In this document: positions 26,206 to 38,106 of the stretch, in pieces
How positions within the stretch are numbered: the stretch's first letter is position 1
Layout: each line of letters starts with the position of its first letter
Assembly: GCF_021216675.1 (NCBI RefSeq)
Contig: NZ_CP086120.1
Span: 186,001 to 250,000, forward strand
DNA: 64,000 bases
Reading direction: 5' to 3'
Source of the DNA: Streptomyces gobiensis
Lineage (GTDB): Bacteria > Actinomycetota > Actinomycetes > Streptomycetales > Streptomycetaceae
Notes under the pieces: generated by a model
The model's input: the letters and a program-made list of their open reading frames with translations, nothing else
Databases searched by the model: none
What the model was told of the DNA's origin: nothing
Position numbers and translations under genes: made by a program

Positions 26206-28457
26206 CCCAACGCGTCGAGTTGGGCGCGCATCCGGTCCGCGGCCGCCGTATCGCCGTTGCCCTCATAGATCTTCAGGGCGGTCCGCAGATAGCGCTCCTC
26301 CGCCGGGTCTCCCAGCTCATGGGCGCATCCCGCGCGCAGCACCGCGACCTCTGCCTGCTGGACGCCGGCGCCCTGATCCGCCATGGCGGCCAGCGCATCG
26401 TCCAGCGGGCCGATGGCGGCGGCCGCGCCGTCCATGGCGAGGCGGGCCTCGGCCACCGTGGTCAGCACCCGGATCTCGTTGTAGCGGTCGTCAAGGGCAC
26501 GCAGCTGCCGTCGCGCGTCCTGGAGCTGGATGATCGCTTCCTCGTGCCGTCCCTGGCCACGCAGGGCGCGGCCGATGTGGTGGGCGAGCAGGGCGCGCGC
26601 CCGGGGCACATCCGCCCGGCCCTCTTCGTCCGCGCCGATGGTGCCGACGGTCTCCAGGGCCTCCCGGAAGAGCCGCTCGGCCTCCTCCCAGTGCCACTGC
26701 CGAAGGCACAGCAGCCCCAGTGACTCCACCGCGGTGGCATATCCGCGCTTGCGCCCCGCCGCCGCCTCGGCCGCCGCGACCGCGCTGAACTCCCGCTGTG
26801 CGTCCGCGTACTGGCCACGCCACATCAGCAGAAACGCCAGGTGGGTACGCATCCTGCTGGCCACCTGCGGCTGCCGCCCGGCTGCCCGGACGCCCTCCAG
26901 CAGGGCCGGGACTCCCTGCTGGTGGAACCCCACCTTCAGATGCAGGGCCCACATCGCCTCGCAGAGCTGCCATACGAGCTCGTCCTCGCCGCAGTCCACC
27001 GCGGCCCGTACCGCCTCAGCCAGGCTGTCCCGCTCCGCGCGCAGCGCCTCCAGCGCGTCCTTGCTCGTCGGGTACTTCCTGTCCCGTTCCTTGCAACGCG
27101 CATAGAGGGGGCCGAGGTGCCAGCGGTCCGGGAGGGCACAGTAGTCAGCCTCAACAGCGAAACTGAGGTAGTGCCGGACCGTACGGCGGACCACCTGCGC
27201 CATCGCCTGGACGCCGTCCTCGCGCTGTGCGACCCGCTCGACGTACTGACGGACCGTGTCCCGGAAGCGGTAGCGGCGGCCCTCCCCCTCGGCCGGACCG
27301 GTCTCCAGCAGCCGAACGGCAGCGAGTTCGGCCAGCAGCAGCCGAGCCTCCCCCTCGCTGATACCCGCCGCCGCGGCGGCGGCAGCGGCCGAGAGCGACG
27401 GCCAGGGCCGGACTGCCACTGTCCTGCAGACCCGGGCGGCCTCAGGCGACAGCGCGCGGTATGCGGCATCGGCGGCGATCCGCACCGGGTCGTCATCGGT
27501 CATGGCCTGGCCCTCCCCACGTCGATCGTGGTCGGCGAACTCCCGGACGATCTCGGACAGCGGGAGCCCGGGCTCTGCCATCAGGTGCTGACCCATCGAG
27601 CAGAGCGCCTCCGGTGAACCGCGCAGCCGGGAGATGACCGTCTGGAAGGCGGCCAGCTCCGCTGTGGCGCGTTCCGCACCGATCATGAGGGTCAGCAGCT
27701 CGGTGGCCGACTGCGGGGACAGCTCCGTCAACGGCACCGGGTGAGCACCGCGCAGGCCCGTGAGCCCGGTGACCGGACGGCGGGCGGTGACGATGATCAT
27801 CACCCCGGCGGCGGGCGTGAGGAAGGGCTCGATCTGCGCGAGTGACCCCGCGTTGTCCAGGACGATGAGCAGTTTCCGGTCGGTCACCATGGTGCGGTAA
27901 AGATCGGTCCGGTCCTGCAGGGTGACCGGCAGCTCGTCCGGCTGGACGCCGAGTTGGCGCAGACAGCGGCCCAGGGACTCGGCCGGGTCGCCCAGCTCGA
28001 TCCAGATCCGGCCGTCCGGGAACCGTTCGCCGTTGCGCAGGCCCCATTCCGCACCGGCCGCGCTCTTCCCGATGCCCGGCGGTCCAGTGATCTCCACGGT
28101 GCGAGGACCCGGGCGCTCGGCGACTTCGGTGCAGGAGGAGAGCGTGTGGGTGCGGTTGGTGAAGTGCGTGGTCAGCAGGGGCAGCGTCTGCGGGGCGGCG
28201 GCCTGGGCGAGCCGGGACGCGGCGCCGTACGCGAGCACGCGCAGCTCGCGGGCGAAGCCGGGGTCAGCTTGCGCGCGCCGTCGCAAGGCGCGGCCCAGCT
28301 CCTGGCGTTCCTCCGCGTTCCGGGGCACGCCGCGCCGTCCCCAGGGGGTGCGTCTGGCCAGCCCTCCCGCTCCGTCGATCAATCGCCTGCCGACCTCGCC
28401 GCCCGCTCCGGCGATGACCGTCATCACGACCCCGACCGCCAGCGATACCGGATCCAT
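26202..28457 (-). CDS. STAND (NB-ARC) NTPase with C-terminal TPR-like repeats
   Basis: 751 residues. The N-terminus has a hydrophobic helix (residues ~4-20) and a short helical region. The NB-ARC ATPase follows, with P-loop GPPGIGKSAAG (~130), Walker B LLIVLDNAG (~200) and the sensor-like IIVTARRP. A winged-helix part and a long alpha-helical tail (about 430-745) with TPR-like Ala/Leu/Arg repeats complete it. It resembles AfsR-type regulators without their SARP DNA-binding domain; such STAND proteins act as signal switches, and some are phage-defence sensors. ATG 28457 has GGAGG seven bases upstream. It converges on the phase-variable gene, the two stop codons overlapping in CTAG. Confidence 0.85.
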   Translation of the reverse strand: MDPVSLAVGVVMTVIAGAGGEVGRRLIDGAGGLARRTPWGRRGVPRNAEERQELGRALRRRAQADPGFARELRVLAYGAASRLAQAAAPQTLPLLTTHFTNRTHTLSSCTEVAERPGPRTVEITGPPGIGKSAAGAEWGLRNGERFPDGRIWIELGDPAESLGRCLRQLGVQPDELPVTLQDRTDLYRTMVTDRKLLIVLDNAGSLAQIEPFLTPAAGVMIIVTARRPVTGLTGLRGAHPVPLTELSPQSATELLTLMIGAERATAELAAFQTVISRLRGSPEALCSMGQHLMAEPGLPLSEIVREFADHDRRGEGQAMTDDDPVRIAADAAYRALSPEAARVCRTVAVRPWPSLSAAAAAAAAGISEGEARLLLAELAAVRLLETGPAEGEGRRYRFRDTVRQYVERVAQREDGVQAMAQVVRRTVRHYLSFAVEADYCALPDRWHLGPLYARCKERDRKYPTSKDALEALRAERDSLAEAVRAAVDCGEDELVWQLCEAMWALHLKVGFHQQGVPALLEGVRAAGRQPQVASRMRTHLAFLLMWRGQYADAQREFSAVAAAEAAAGRKRGYATAVESLGLLCLRQWHWEEAERLFREALETVGTIGADEEGRADVPRARALLAHHIGRALRGQGRHEEAIIQLQDARRQLRALDDRYNEIRVLTTVAEARLAMDGAAAAIGPLDDALAAMADQGAGVQQAEVAVLRAGCAHELGDPAEERYLRTALKIYEGNGDTAAADRMRAQLDALG

Positions 28458-28515
28458 CGCCCCGCCTCCCCCAACTCATCGTCAGGGCAAGGCTACCCAG
28501 TGAGCCGATCTTGGG

Positions 28516-29058
28516 TCAGCGTGCCTTCTGCGCCAGTCGCAGCAGATGGTCGGCGAGCGCCTGCCCGCCGTCCGGCTCCCGGCTGATCAGCAGCAGTGTG
28601 TCATCGCCCGCGATGGTGCCGATGATGTCGTGGACGCCTGCCTGGTCGATCGCCGAGGCGAAGAACTGGGCGGCGCCCGGTGGGGTGCGCAGCACGACCA
28701 GGTTGGCGGACGCCTCGGCCGAAATCAGCAGTTCACCCGCCAGCCGTGCCATCCGGGCCTCGCTCGCGGACTCCCCGAGCGGGACCTTCGGGGTGCGGTC
28801 GCCGCCTTCGCTGGGGACGGCGTAGATGAGCTCGCCACCGGTATTGCGGATCTTGACCGCGCCCAGCTCGTCGAGGTCACGGGAGAGGGTGGCCTGGGTG
28901 ACGGAGAGACCGTCGTCGGCGAGGAGCTTGGCGAGCTGGCTCTGGGACCGCACCGGCTGCCGGTTCAGGATGTCCACGATCCGGCGGTGCCGTGCCGTAC
29001 GGGTCTGCGGTACGGCCTGGCCACCGTGCGGCTCGTGCTGCTCGTGCTCCTCGGTCAT
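28516..29058 (-). CDS. argR: Arginine repressor
   Basis: 180 residues. An N-terminal winged helix ([37 protein letters not shown]) and a C-terminal oligomerisation and arginine-binding domain ([26 protein letters not shown]) are complete. With arginine it binds ARG boxes, two of which lie before argC and argG. ATG 29058 has GGAG seven bases upstream; an in-frame ATG at 29076 overlaps the argD stop but lacks a site. As the last gene of argCJBDR it is controlled by the promoter it represses. Confidence 0.95.
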   Translation of the reverse strand: MTEEHEQHEPHGGQAVPQTRTARHRRIVDILNRQPVRSQSQLAKLLADDGLSVTQATLSRDLDELGAVKIRNTGGELIYAVPSEGGDRTPKVPLGESASEARMARLAGELLISAEASANLVVLRTPPGAAQFFASAIDQAGVHDIIGTIAGDDTLLLISREPDGGQALADHLLRLAQKAR

Positions 29059-29072
29059 GGTTACTCTCCGGC

Positions 29073-30263
29073 TCATCGGGTTCTGTCGACGGTGTCGAGA
29101 ACCGCGGGAAGGGCCTGGACGAGCGCGTCCGCTTGCCCGACGCTGATGATCAGCGGTGGGGCGAGCCGGATGACGTCCGGGGCGACCGCGTTCACCAGGA
29201 ATCCCGCGTCTTGAGCCGCCTGCTGCGCCTGCGCCGCGACCGGCTCGGTGAGCACGATACCCAGCAGCAGGCCCGCGCCGCGTAGCTGGTCGATCAGTGG
29301 GTGGCCAAGTGCCCAGATGGAGTCGCGGAGATGGCCGCCAACGCGCTTGACATGGTCGAGGATGCCTTCCGAGGCGATGGTGTCCAGGACCGCCAGCGCC
29401 GCCGCGCAGGAGACGGGGTTGCCGCCGAAGGTGGAGCCGTGCTGACCTGGCGTCAGCAGTTTCACCGCCGGGCCGAAGGCGAGCGTCGCGCCGATGGGGA
29501 GCCCGCCGCCCAGGCCCTTGGCGAGGGTGACGACATCGGGTTCGACGCCCTGGGCCTGGCACTCGAACCAGTGCCCGGTGCGCCCGATGCCCGTCTGCAC
29601 CTCATCCACGATGAGCAGGGTGCCGGTGGCCCGGGTGATCTCCCGGGCGGCGGCGAGGTAGCCCTCGGGCGGGGCGATGACGCCGTTCTCGCCCTGGATG
29701 GGCTCCACGATGAACAGTGCGGTGTCCGGGGTGATGGCGGAGCGCAGGGCGTCCACATCGCCGTAAGGGACATGGCTGACCTCGCCGGGCAGCGGCCGGA
29801 AGGGCTCCTGTTTGATGGGCTGCCCGGTGAGCGCCAGGGCGCCCATGGTGCGGCCGTGGAAGCCGCCGTCGGTGGCGACCAGGTGCGTACGGCCGGTGCG
29901 CCGCCCGATTTTGAAGGCGGCTTCGACCGCTTCCGCGCCGGAGTTGGAGAAGTAGACAGCCCCTTCCCGCCCTCCCCGCCCTGCCAGCTCCAGCAGCCGT
30001 TCGGCGAGTGCCACCGGCGGTTCGGCGATAAAGAGGTTGGAGACATGGCCGAGGGTGGCGATCTGGTCGGACACGGCCCGTACGACCGCCGGGTGCCCGG
30101 TGCCCAGGGAGTTGACGGCGATCCCGCCGACGAAGTCCAGATACTCCTTGCCTTCGGCGTCCCACAGCCTGGCGCCCTCGCCATGGGTGAGCGGGACCCG
30201 CGGGGTGCCGTAGTTGTCCATCAGCGCCCCCTGCCAGCGCTGGGTCAGTGCCTGGTTGCTCAT
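29073..30263 (-). CDS. argD: Acetylornithine aminotransferase
   Basis: A class III PLP-dependent aminotransferase of 396 residues. It converts N-acetylglutamate semialdehyde to N-acetylornithine with glutamate. The PLP lysine is in [14 protein letters not shown]; the cofactor aspartate is in [25 protein letters not shown] contacts the phosphate. ATG 30263 overlaps the argB stop (ATGA), and GGGGGAA precedes it. Confidence 0.95.
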   Translation of the reverse strand: MSNQALTQRWQGALMDNYGTPRVPLTHGEGARLWDAEGKEYLDFVGGIAVNSLGTGHPAVVRAVSDQIATLGHVSNLFIAEPPVALAERLLELAGRGGREGAVYFSNSGAEAVEAAFKIGRRTGRTHLVATDGGFHGRTMGALALTGQPIKQEPFRPLPGEVSHVPYGDVDALRSAITPDTALFIVEPIQGENGVIAPPEGYLAAAREITRATGTLLIVDEVQTGIGRTGHWFECQAQGVEPDVVTLAKGLGGGLPIGATLAFGPAVKLLTPGQHGSTFGGNPVSCAAALAVLDTIASEGILDHVKRVGGHLRDSIWALGHPLIDQLRGAGLLLGIVLTEPVAAQAQQAAQDAGFLVNAVAPDVIRLAPPLIISVGQADALVQALPAVLDTVDRTR

Positions 30264-31177
30264 GCCCGTTCCCCCTCGTCCGGCACGACCATCGTGCCGA
30301 TCCCTTCGTCCGTGAAGATCTCCAGCAGGATGGAGTGCTGTACCCGCCCGTCGATGACGCGTGCGGTGCGCACCCCGTGGCGCACGGCGTGCAGACAGCC
30401 CTCCATCTTCGGCACCATGCCGCTGGCCAGATCGGGCAGCAGCTTCTCCAGCTCGCTCACGGTCAGTCTGCTGATGACGTCATCGCTGCTGGGCCAGTCC
30501 GCGTAGAGGCCTTCCACGTCGGTGAGGACCATCAGGGTCTCGGCGCCCAGCGCGGCGGCGAGAGCGGCGGCGGCCGTATCCGCGTTGATGTTGTAGACAC
30601 CGTTTGCGTCATCGGTGTCGGTGCTGCGGGCGATGGAGGAGATGACCGGAATCCGGCCGTCGTCCAGCAGTGCCTGGATGGCGCCGGTCTCGATGGTGGT
30701 GATGTCGCCGACCCGGCCGATGTCCACCTGGTCGCCGTCGATGTCGGCATAGCGCTTTGTCGCCGACATGATGTGCGCGTCCTCGCCGGTCATCCCGACG
30801 GCCAGCGGCCCATGCTGGTTGAGCAGCCCGACGAGTTCGCGCTGCACCTGACCGGCGAGCACCATCCGTACGACGTCCATCGTCTCGGGGGTGGTGACGC
30901 GCAGCCCGGCCTTGAACTCCGATACGAGGCCGAGCTTGTCGAGCTGGGCGCTGATCTGCGGGCCGCCGCCGTGCACCACGACCGGGCGCAGCCCGGCGTG
31001 CCGCAGAAAGACGATGTCCTGGGCGAAGGCGGACTTCAGCTCCTCGTCGATCATGGCGTTCCCGCCGAACTTGATGACGATGGTCTTGCCGTGGTGCCGG
31101 GTCAGCCAGGGCAGCGCCTCGATGAGGATGCGGGCCTTGGGGAGGGCGGTGTGTTTACGGGTGGTCGGCTGGCTCAT
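30260..31177 (-). CDS. argB: Acetylglutamate kinase
   Basis: A 305-residue amino-acid kinase that phosphorylates N-acetylglutamate. The phosphate-binding IKFGGNAM, the glycine loop [10 protein letters not shown] and the nucleotide region [14 protein letters not shown] are all present. The N-terminal extension (residues 1-25) is of the type that mediates arginine feedback inhibition in hexameric ArgB. Its start overlaps the argJ stop by four bases. Confidence 0.95.
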   Translation of the reverse strand: MSQPTTRKHTALPKARILIEALPWLTRHHGKTIVIKFGGNAMIDEELKSAFAQDIVFLRHAGLRPVVVHGGGPQISAQLDKLGLVSEFKAGLRVTTPETMDVVRMVLAGQVQRELVGLLNQHGPLAVGMTGEDAHIMSATKRYADIDGDQVDIGRVGDITTIETGAIQALLDDGRIPVISSIARSTDTDDANGVYNINADTAAAALAAALGAETLMVLTDVEGLYADWPSSDDVISRLTVSELEKLLPDLASGMVPKMEGCLHAVRHGVRTARVIDGRVQHSILLEIFTDEGIGTMVVPDEGERA

Positions 31178-32325
31178 GAGGAGTAGGCGCTGTTCTCGTG
31201 GACGTAGTCGGCAGTGAGGTCGTTGGTCCAGATGACGGCGGACTCTGCGCCCGCGGCCAGGTCGGCGGTGATACGGACCTCGCGGTAGCGCATATCCACC
31301 AGCTCCCGGTCCTCGCCAACGGAGCCCTTCCTGCAGACCCAGACCCCGTTGATGGCGACATTCAGCTGGTCCGGGTCGAAGTCGGCGGAGGTGGTGCCGA
31401 TGGCGGACAGCACCCGGCCCCAGTTGGGGTCCTCACCATGGACGGCGCACTTGAGCAGATTGTTCCGTGCGATGGAGCGGCCCACCTCGACGGCGTCGTC
31501 CTCGCTGGCCGCGCCCACGACCTCGATCCGGATGTCCTTGGAGGCCCCTTCCGCGTCCCGGATCAGCTGCTGGCCCAGATCGTCACAGAGGGCCCGTACG
31601 GCCTCGGCGAACTCCGCCGCGTCCGGGGTAACGCCGGAGGCACCGGAGGCGAGCAGCAGCACGGTGTCATTGGTGGACATACAGCCGTCGGAGTCGACCC
31701 GGTCGAAGGTGGTACGGGTCGCGGCGCGCAGCGCCTTGTCCAGTTCCGCGGTCTCCAGGTCGGCGTCGGTGGTGAGGACGACGAGCATGGTGGCCAGGCC
31801 GGGTGCGAGCATGCCCGCGCCCTTGGCCATGCCGCCGATGGTCCAGCCGGCACCCTCGACGACCGCGGTCTTGTGTACGGAGTCGGTCGTCTTGATGGCG
31901 ATGGCGGCCTTCTCCCCGCCGTGCGGGGAGAGCTCCCTGACCGCGGTGTCGATTCCCGTCAGCAGCCTGTCCATCGGGAGCCGGATGCCGATCAGTCCGG
32001 TGGAGGCGATCGCGACCTCGCCCGCGTTGTGGCCCAGGGCCTCGGCGGCCTTCTCGGCGGTGGCGTGGGTGTCCTGGAAGCCGAGGGGGCCGGTGCAGGC
32101 GTTGGCGCCGCCGGAGTTGAGGACAACCGCCGAGACGCGGCCGCCCTTGAGTACCTGCTCGGACCAGAGGACCGGGGCGGCCTTGACCCGGTTGGAGGTG
32201 AAGACACCCGCGGCGCTCTGACGCGGCCCCTGGTTGACCACGAGGGCCAGATCCGGGTTGCCATTCTCCTTGATTCCGGCGGCGATGCCCGCCGCCGTGA
32301 ACCCTGTCGCCGCTGTCACGCTCAC
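31174..32325 (-). CDS. argJ: Bifunctional ornithine acetyltransferase / N-acetylglutamate synthase
   Basis: A 383-residue ArgJ that recycles the acetyl group from acetylornithine to glutamate. The self-cleavage site, with the nucleophilic Thr, lies in [12 protein letters not shown], splitting the chain into alpha and beta subunits. GTG 32325 is chosen because GGAG precedes it by seven bases, and it leaves a 22-base gap after argC; an ATG at 32358 would overlap argC. Whether it also makes acetylglutamate from acetyl-CoA cannot be read from sequence. Confidence 0.94.
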   Translation of the reverse strand: MSVTAATGFTAAGIAAGIKENGNPDLALVVNQGPRQSAAGVFTSNRVKAAPVLWSEQVLKGGRVSAVVLNSGGANACTGPLGFQDTHATAEKAAEALGHNAGEVAIASTGLIGIRLPMDRLLTGIDTAVRELSPHGGEKAAIAIKTTDSVHKTAVVEGAGWTIGGMAKGAGMLAPGLATMLVVLTTDADLETAELDKALRAATRTTFDRVDSDGCMSTNDTVLLLASGASGVTPDAAEFAEAVRALCDDLGQQLIRDAEGASKDIRIEVVGAASEDDAVEVGRSIARNNLLKCAVHGEDPNWGRVLSAIGTTSADFDPDQLNVAINGVWVCRKGSVGEDRELVDMRYREVRITADLAAGAESAVIWTNDLTADYVHENSAYSS

Positions 32326-32347
32326 TGCGTTTCTCCGTTCGCTTCGC

Positions 32348-33429
<1,082 letters not shown>

Positions 33430-33469
33430 TCGCGAGAGCGGTTGACCCCCCGCTCCCCCGGGCGCTCGG

Positions 33470-34057
33470 TCAGAGTGTGAGGCTCCAGTCACCGGCCCGG
33501 CCGGTCAGGGTGACGGCGGTGAGTGGCTGGACGTCGATGTGCCAGTACGAGCATGGGGGCGCCTTGAGCGTGTAGCAGAGCGCGGCCCGCACGACCGCGG
33601 GTTCGGTGACCGCGACGGCCCAGCCCGCCCCGGGGTCTTCGGGGGACCCCCCGTCGCCGAGGGGCCGGGTGTCGAGCCAGCCGCCGACCCGGGATATGAA
33701 CGCCAGCAGCGACTCCCCACCGTGTGGTGCGGAGCACGGATCAGCCAGCCAGGTATCCACGGCCTGCGGTTCGCGGGCTGTGACCTCCTGCAGTGTGTGG
33801 CCGCGCCAGCGGCCCATGTCGCAGTCGCGCAGCGCGGGCTGGACAAGCGGGGACAGACCCAGCATCTCGCCGGTCTCCCGGCAGCGCGCGGAGGGCGAGC
33901 AGTAGCGCAGCTCGGCAGCGGCCAGATAGGAGAGGGCCGGGACCACTCGCTGGACCTCATGCCACCCGGCGTCATTGAGCGGCCGGTCATCATCGAACCG
34001 GGCGTCGAGCCGGGCGGAGCTGCGGGCGGTGGCGAGCAGCGTGAGGCGAGGGTGCAT
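33470..34057 (-). CDS. Histidine-phosphatase-fold protein lacking both catalytic histidines
   Basis: 195 residues with the phosphoglycerate-mutase-like fold: DDDRPLNDAGWHEVQRV, LRYCSPSARCRETGEML and HGGESLLAF align with the family. The RHG nucleophile motif is replaced by TAR (TLLATARSS), and the second histidine motif SHGGV is replaced by TEPAV. Both proton-transfer histidines are therefore absent, and the protein is unlikely to be a phosphatase of the usual kind; a binding or regulatory role is possible. ATG 34057 has no strong ribosome-binding site. It lies downstream of the MocR gene and upstream of argC. Confidence 0.75.
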   Translation of the reverse strand: MHPRLTLLATARSSARLDARFDDDRPLNDAGWHEVQRVVPALSYLAAAELRYCSPSARCRETGEMLGLSPLVQPALRDCDMGRWRGHTLQEVTAREPQAVDTWLADPCSAPHGGESLLAFISRVGGWLDTRPLGDGGSPEDPGAGWAVAVTEPAVVRAALCYTLKAPPCSYWHIDVQPLTAVTLTGRAGDWSLTL

Positions 34058-34097
34058 TTCGTGATCGTATGGTGAAGAGACCGTTTGTTCGATACCT

Positions 34098-34103
34098 TGT
34101 CAA
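34098..34103 (-). promoter_or_regulatory. Candidate -35 element for the phosphatase-like gene
   Basis: A consensus TTGACA on the minus strand lies about 40 bases before the start at 34057. The hexamer 17 bases further (TCTCTT) is a poor -10, so the call is weak. Confidence 0.3.
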
Positions 34104-34127
34104 CGGTTCTTCCAGAGGATCACGCGA

Positions 34128-34154
34128 GCCCCGGACCATTGGCTTTTCCGGGGC
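34128..34154 (-). terminator. Terminator of the MocR-type gene
   Basis: An 8-bp stem GCCCCGGA / TCCGGGGC with an 11-base loop lies about 37 bases beyond the MocR stop. Confidence 0.65.
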
Positions 34155-34190
34155 AGCAGCCCGCCCGGACCGCACCTTCCCGGCCCGCTG

Positions 34191-35652
34191 TCACGGGCGT
34201 TCGCCAGCGCCCGCCGCGAGGCAGGCGGCGCGCAGTCGCCGTATCCCCTCGGTCAGCTCGGCGGTGCTTGTCGCCGAGGCGATGCTGAGCCGCAGATACG
34301 GGCCGGGAGGCTCGGCGGCGAAGTAGGAGCGGCCGGGGGCGACCGCGACTCCCGTGCGCAGCGCGGCGGCGGCCAGGGCGGTCTCATCGACGCCGTCGGG
34401 CAGCCGTAGCCACAGATGGAATCCGCCAAGGGGCACCTGGTGTGGCTGGAGCTGCGGGAGTTCCTGATGGAGCGCGGTGACGGCGGCGGTGCGGCGGGCG
34501 CGGAGTTCGGCTGCCACGGTGCGCAGATGACGGGGCCAGGCGGGAGCGCCGACGAGTTCAAGAGCGGCCTCCTGGAGAGGGCGCGGCACAAAGAAGCTGT
34601 CGACGATCTGGATGGCCCGCAGCCGCTCCAGCACCGGCCCACGGGCGGCCAGCGCGCCGACCCGCAGGCTGGGCGAGGTGACCTTGGTGAGTGAGCAGAT
34701 GTGCACCACCACGCCATCCGGGTCGTCGGCGGCGAGCGTGGGCGGCAGCGGACCGGCGTCCTCATGGGCCATCCGGCGGGCGTAATCGTCCTCAACGATG
34801 AAGGCCCCCGCTGCCCGGGCCGCCTCGAGTACCGCTCGCCGCCGGTCCGCGGCGAGCACCGCGCCGGTCGGGTTCTGGAAGAGCGGCTGGCAGACGAAGG
34901 CACGGGCGCCGGTGGCGCGGAAAGCATCGGCGAGCAGTTCGGGCCGTACGCCGTCGGCATCGGCGGGGACCGGTACCGGGCGCAGTCCGGAGGCGCGGGC
35001 GACCGCGAGCATGCCCGGATAGGTCGGCGACTCGACCAGGACCGGGGCACCGGGCGGGGCGAGGGCCCGCAGCGCGGTGGTGATGGCGCTCTGGCCACCG
35101 GCGGTGACCAGCACCTCGGCTGCCGTGAGGGTGCCGCCCGGACCGCCGATCTCACGGGCGAACCAGGACCGCAGTTCGGCCACGCCCTCCAGCGGCGGCA
35201 GGCTCCAGGCACCCGGCCGCCGTCCGGCGCGGGCGAGCGCGGCGGCCAGCGCCCGCTCGGGCTGGAGCGCGGCGGGCAGATAGCCGCCGTGGAGCGCGAT
35301 GGCACCCGCGGACGGGGTGGTCAGGGTGGCGAGCAGACCGGAGGCGTCCACGGTACGCGGCACCTGGTCAGGGGCCTGTTCAGCGCTGAGCGACACCTCC
35401 TGCCAGGAGGTGTCACCGCGGGACGCAGCGGCACCCCGCGTGGAGTCAGCGGCCCGGTAGGCGCCCGCGCCGGGACGGGTCACCACCAGGCCTTCCGCGG
35501 CGAGTACGGCCAGCGCCCGGGAGACCGTTACCGGGCTGACCCGGAACCGCTCGACCAGCGCCCGGCTTGAGGGAAGGCGCTCTCCTACTGAATAGCGGTC
35601 CAGCTCGGACCGCAGCGTACTGGCCAACTCCGCGACACTGCTACCCTGATTC

Positions 35653-35654
<2 letters not shown>
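34191..35654 (-). CDS. MocR/PdxR-type GntR regulator with aminotransferase domain
   Basis: A 487-residue protein with an N-terminal GntR winged helix (LPSSRALVERFRVSPVTVSR, residues ~25-45) and a C-terminal fold-type-I aminotransferase domain (~110-480). The PLP pocket is intact: FQNPTGAVL, IVEDDYARRM and the Schiff-base lysine in SLTKVTSPSLRVG. Such proteins bind PLP or PLP-adducts to control one divergent gene. Its ATG 35654 overlaps the ATG of the divergent EamA gene in a single CATG, so both mRNAs are probably leaderless. It is the likely regulator of that exporter. Confidence 0.88.
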
Positions 35655-36594
<940 letters not shown>

Positions 36595-36657
36595 GCGCGG
36601 CACGCCACCAGCCATAGACTGAAAACAGGAGCACAAGACGGACACCCCTGGGGAACA

Positions 36658-36669
36658 GGAGGGCCCTCC
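36658..36669 (+). promoter_or_regulatory. Palindrome covering the ribosome-binding site of the DUF1918 gene
   Basis: GGAGGGCCCTCC is a perfect 12-base palindrome whose left half is the only Shine-Dalgarno sequence for ATG 36672. Intermolecular pairing or protein binding could limit translation. Confidence 0.45.
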
Positions 36670-36671
36670 AG

Positions 36672-36872
36672 ATGGAAGCAGAAGTGGGCGACAAGCTGTT
36701 GGTGCACGGCAGGACCGTGGGTCAGCATGACCGGATCGCGGAGGTCATCGAAGTGCTCGGGGAAGACGGTCAGCCGCCGTTCCGGATTCGCTACGAGGAC
36801 GGCCATGAAACCGTGATGTCGCCGGGGCCCGACAGCGTGGTGCGGCACCTCACCGAAGAGTCCCGGCAGTAA
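36672..36872 (+). CDS. DUF1918 domain protein
   Basis: A 66-residue protein covering the whole DUF1918 domain (VGDKLLVHGRTVGQHDR, IRYEDGHETVMSPGPDSVV), a small beta-barrel of unknown role found across actinobacteria. Its ribosome-binding site lies within a perfect palindrome. It ends five bases from the convergent GHL10 stop. Confidence 0.9.
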   Translation: MEAEVGDKLLVHGRTVGQHDRIAEVIEVLGEDGQPPFRIRYEDGHETVMSPGPDSVVRHLTEESRQ

Positions 36873-36876
36873 AGCC

Positions 36877-38106
36877 TTACCCCCGGGGCCCGGGGCGCTG
36901 ATAGTGGTCCTCGACCACCTTCGCCATCGCGCCGATCGGGTTGCTGGCGACCCCTTTGGCCGAGAAGAAGATATTGCCCCGGACCTGGGGGAAGTCCCGG
37001 CAGAAGGTGAGATGCCGGGAGAGTTCGTCCGGGTCGTGCCACTCCTTCGGCTGAGCCGGATCAGCCACCTTGTAGAGCGCCTCGCCGATATAGAGATCCA
37101 CTCCGGTGCCCTTGGCCACCTGCGACCACCAGGGCACCAGCTTGGTGTAGTCGGCCGGCTCGAAGCCCATATGCCAGTAGACCTGCGGCACGATGTAGTC
37201 GATCCACCGCCGCCTCACCCAGCTACGGGTATCGGCATAAAGATCGTCATAGGTCTGCACCCCGGCTGTGGTATCCGATCCCGCCGGATCGGTGGCCTTG
37301 TTGCGCCATATGGCGAACGGACTGATGCCGAAGCGCACCTGTGGCTTGGTCGCCTTCAGCCGCCAGGACGACTCCCGCACCAGCAGATCGATATTGTGCC
37401 GTCGCCAGTCCCCCCGGTCATCGAAGTCACCACCGTGTTCCTCGTACGCGGCGGCGTCATCGAACTCCTCGCCCGCGACGGGATAGGGATAGAAGTAGTC
37501 ATCCCAGTGGACGGCATCGATGTCATAGCGCTCCACGGCGTCGAACATCGCGTCCTGGACGAAGCGGCGGACCTCCGGCAGCCCGGGGTTGTAGTAGAGC
37601 TTTCCGCCATAGGGCACCACCCACTCCGGGTGGCGGCGTGCCGGGTGATCCGCCACCAGCCGGGAGGGGTCGTCATGGTTGGCGACGCGGTACGGGTTGA
37701 ACCAGGCGTGCAGCTCCAGGCCGCGGGCGTGTGCCTCGCTCACCGCGAAGCCCAGCGGATCCCAGCCGGGGTCCTTGCCCTGCTCCCCGGTGAGATATTC
37801 GGCCCAGGGCTCAAAACGTGAGGGCCACATCGCGTCGGCCGTCGACCGCACCTGGAAGACCACGGTATTCAGCCGGCGCTCCACCACCGTATCCAGATGG
37901 GTCAGCAGCTGTCTCTGCTGTATCTCCCGGTCCAGCCCGGGCATGCTCGGCCAGTCGATATTGGCGACGGTGGCAAGCCACACACCGCGCATACCGGTCT
38001 TACGCCCCGGACCGCCCCGGGCTGACGCGGCACTGGCCGCCAGCGTGCCGGAGAGTGCTCCGACCGCCACGGCGGAGAAAGCTCTTCGTGTGATACGTCC
38101 CACCAT
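36877..38106 (-). CDS. Secreted family-10-like glycoside hydrolase (GHL10/DUF187)
   Basis: A 409-residue exported protein. The N-terminal ITRRAFSAVAVGALSGTLAA has the twin-arginine pattern with an Ala-X-Ala cleavage region near residue 29. The barrel shows MRGVWLATVANIDWPS at the start, HAWFNPYR, and DIDAVHWDDYFYPYP with acidic residues at the expected catalytic positions. Homologues such as YngK are presumed to act on cell-wall or other surface polysaccharides; the substrate is not known. The ATG is preceded by GAGGGGG. Confidence 0.85.
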   Translation of the reverse strand: MVGRITRRAFSAVAVGALSGTLAASAASARGGPGRKTGMRGVWLATVANIDWPSMPGLDREIQQRQLLTHLDTVVERRLNTVVFQVRSTADAMWPSRFEPWAEYLTGEQGKDPGWDPLGFAVSEAHARGLELHAWFNPYRVANHDDPSRLVADHPARRHPEWVVPYGGKLYYNPGLPEVRRFVQDAMFDAVERYDIDAVHWDDYFYPYPVAGEEFDDAAAYEEHGGDFDDRGDWRRHNIDLLVRESSWRLKATKPQVRFGISPFAIWRNKATDPAGSDTTAGVQTYDDLYADTRSWVRRRWIDYIVPQVYWHMGFEPADYTKLVPWWSQVAKGTGVDLYIGEALYKVADPAQPKEWHDPDELSRHLTFCRDFPQVRGNIFFSAKGVASNPIGAMAKVVEDHYQRPGPRG

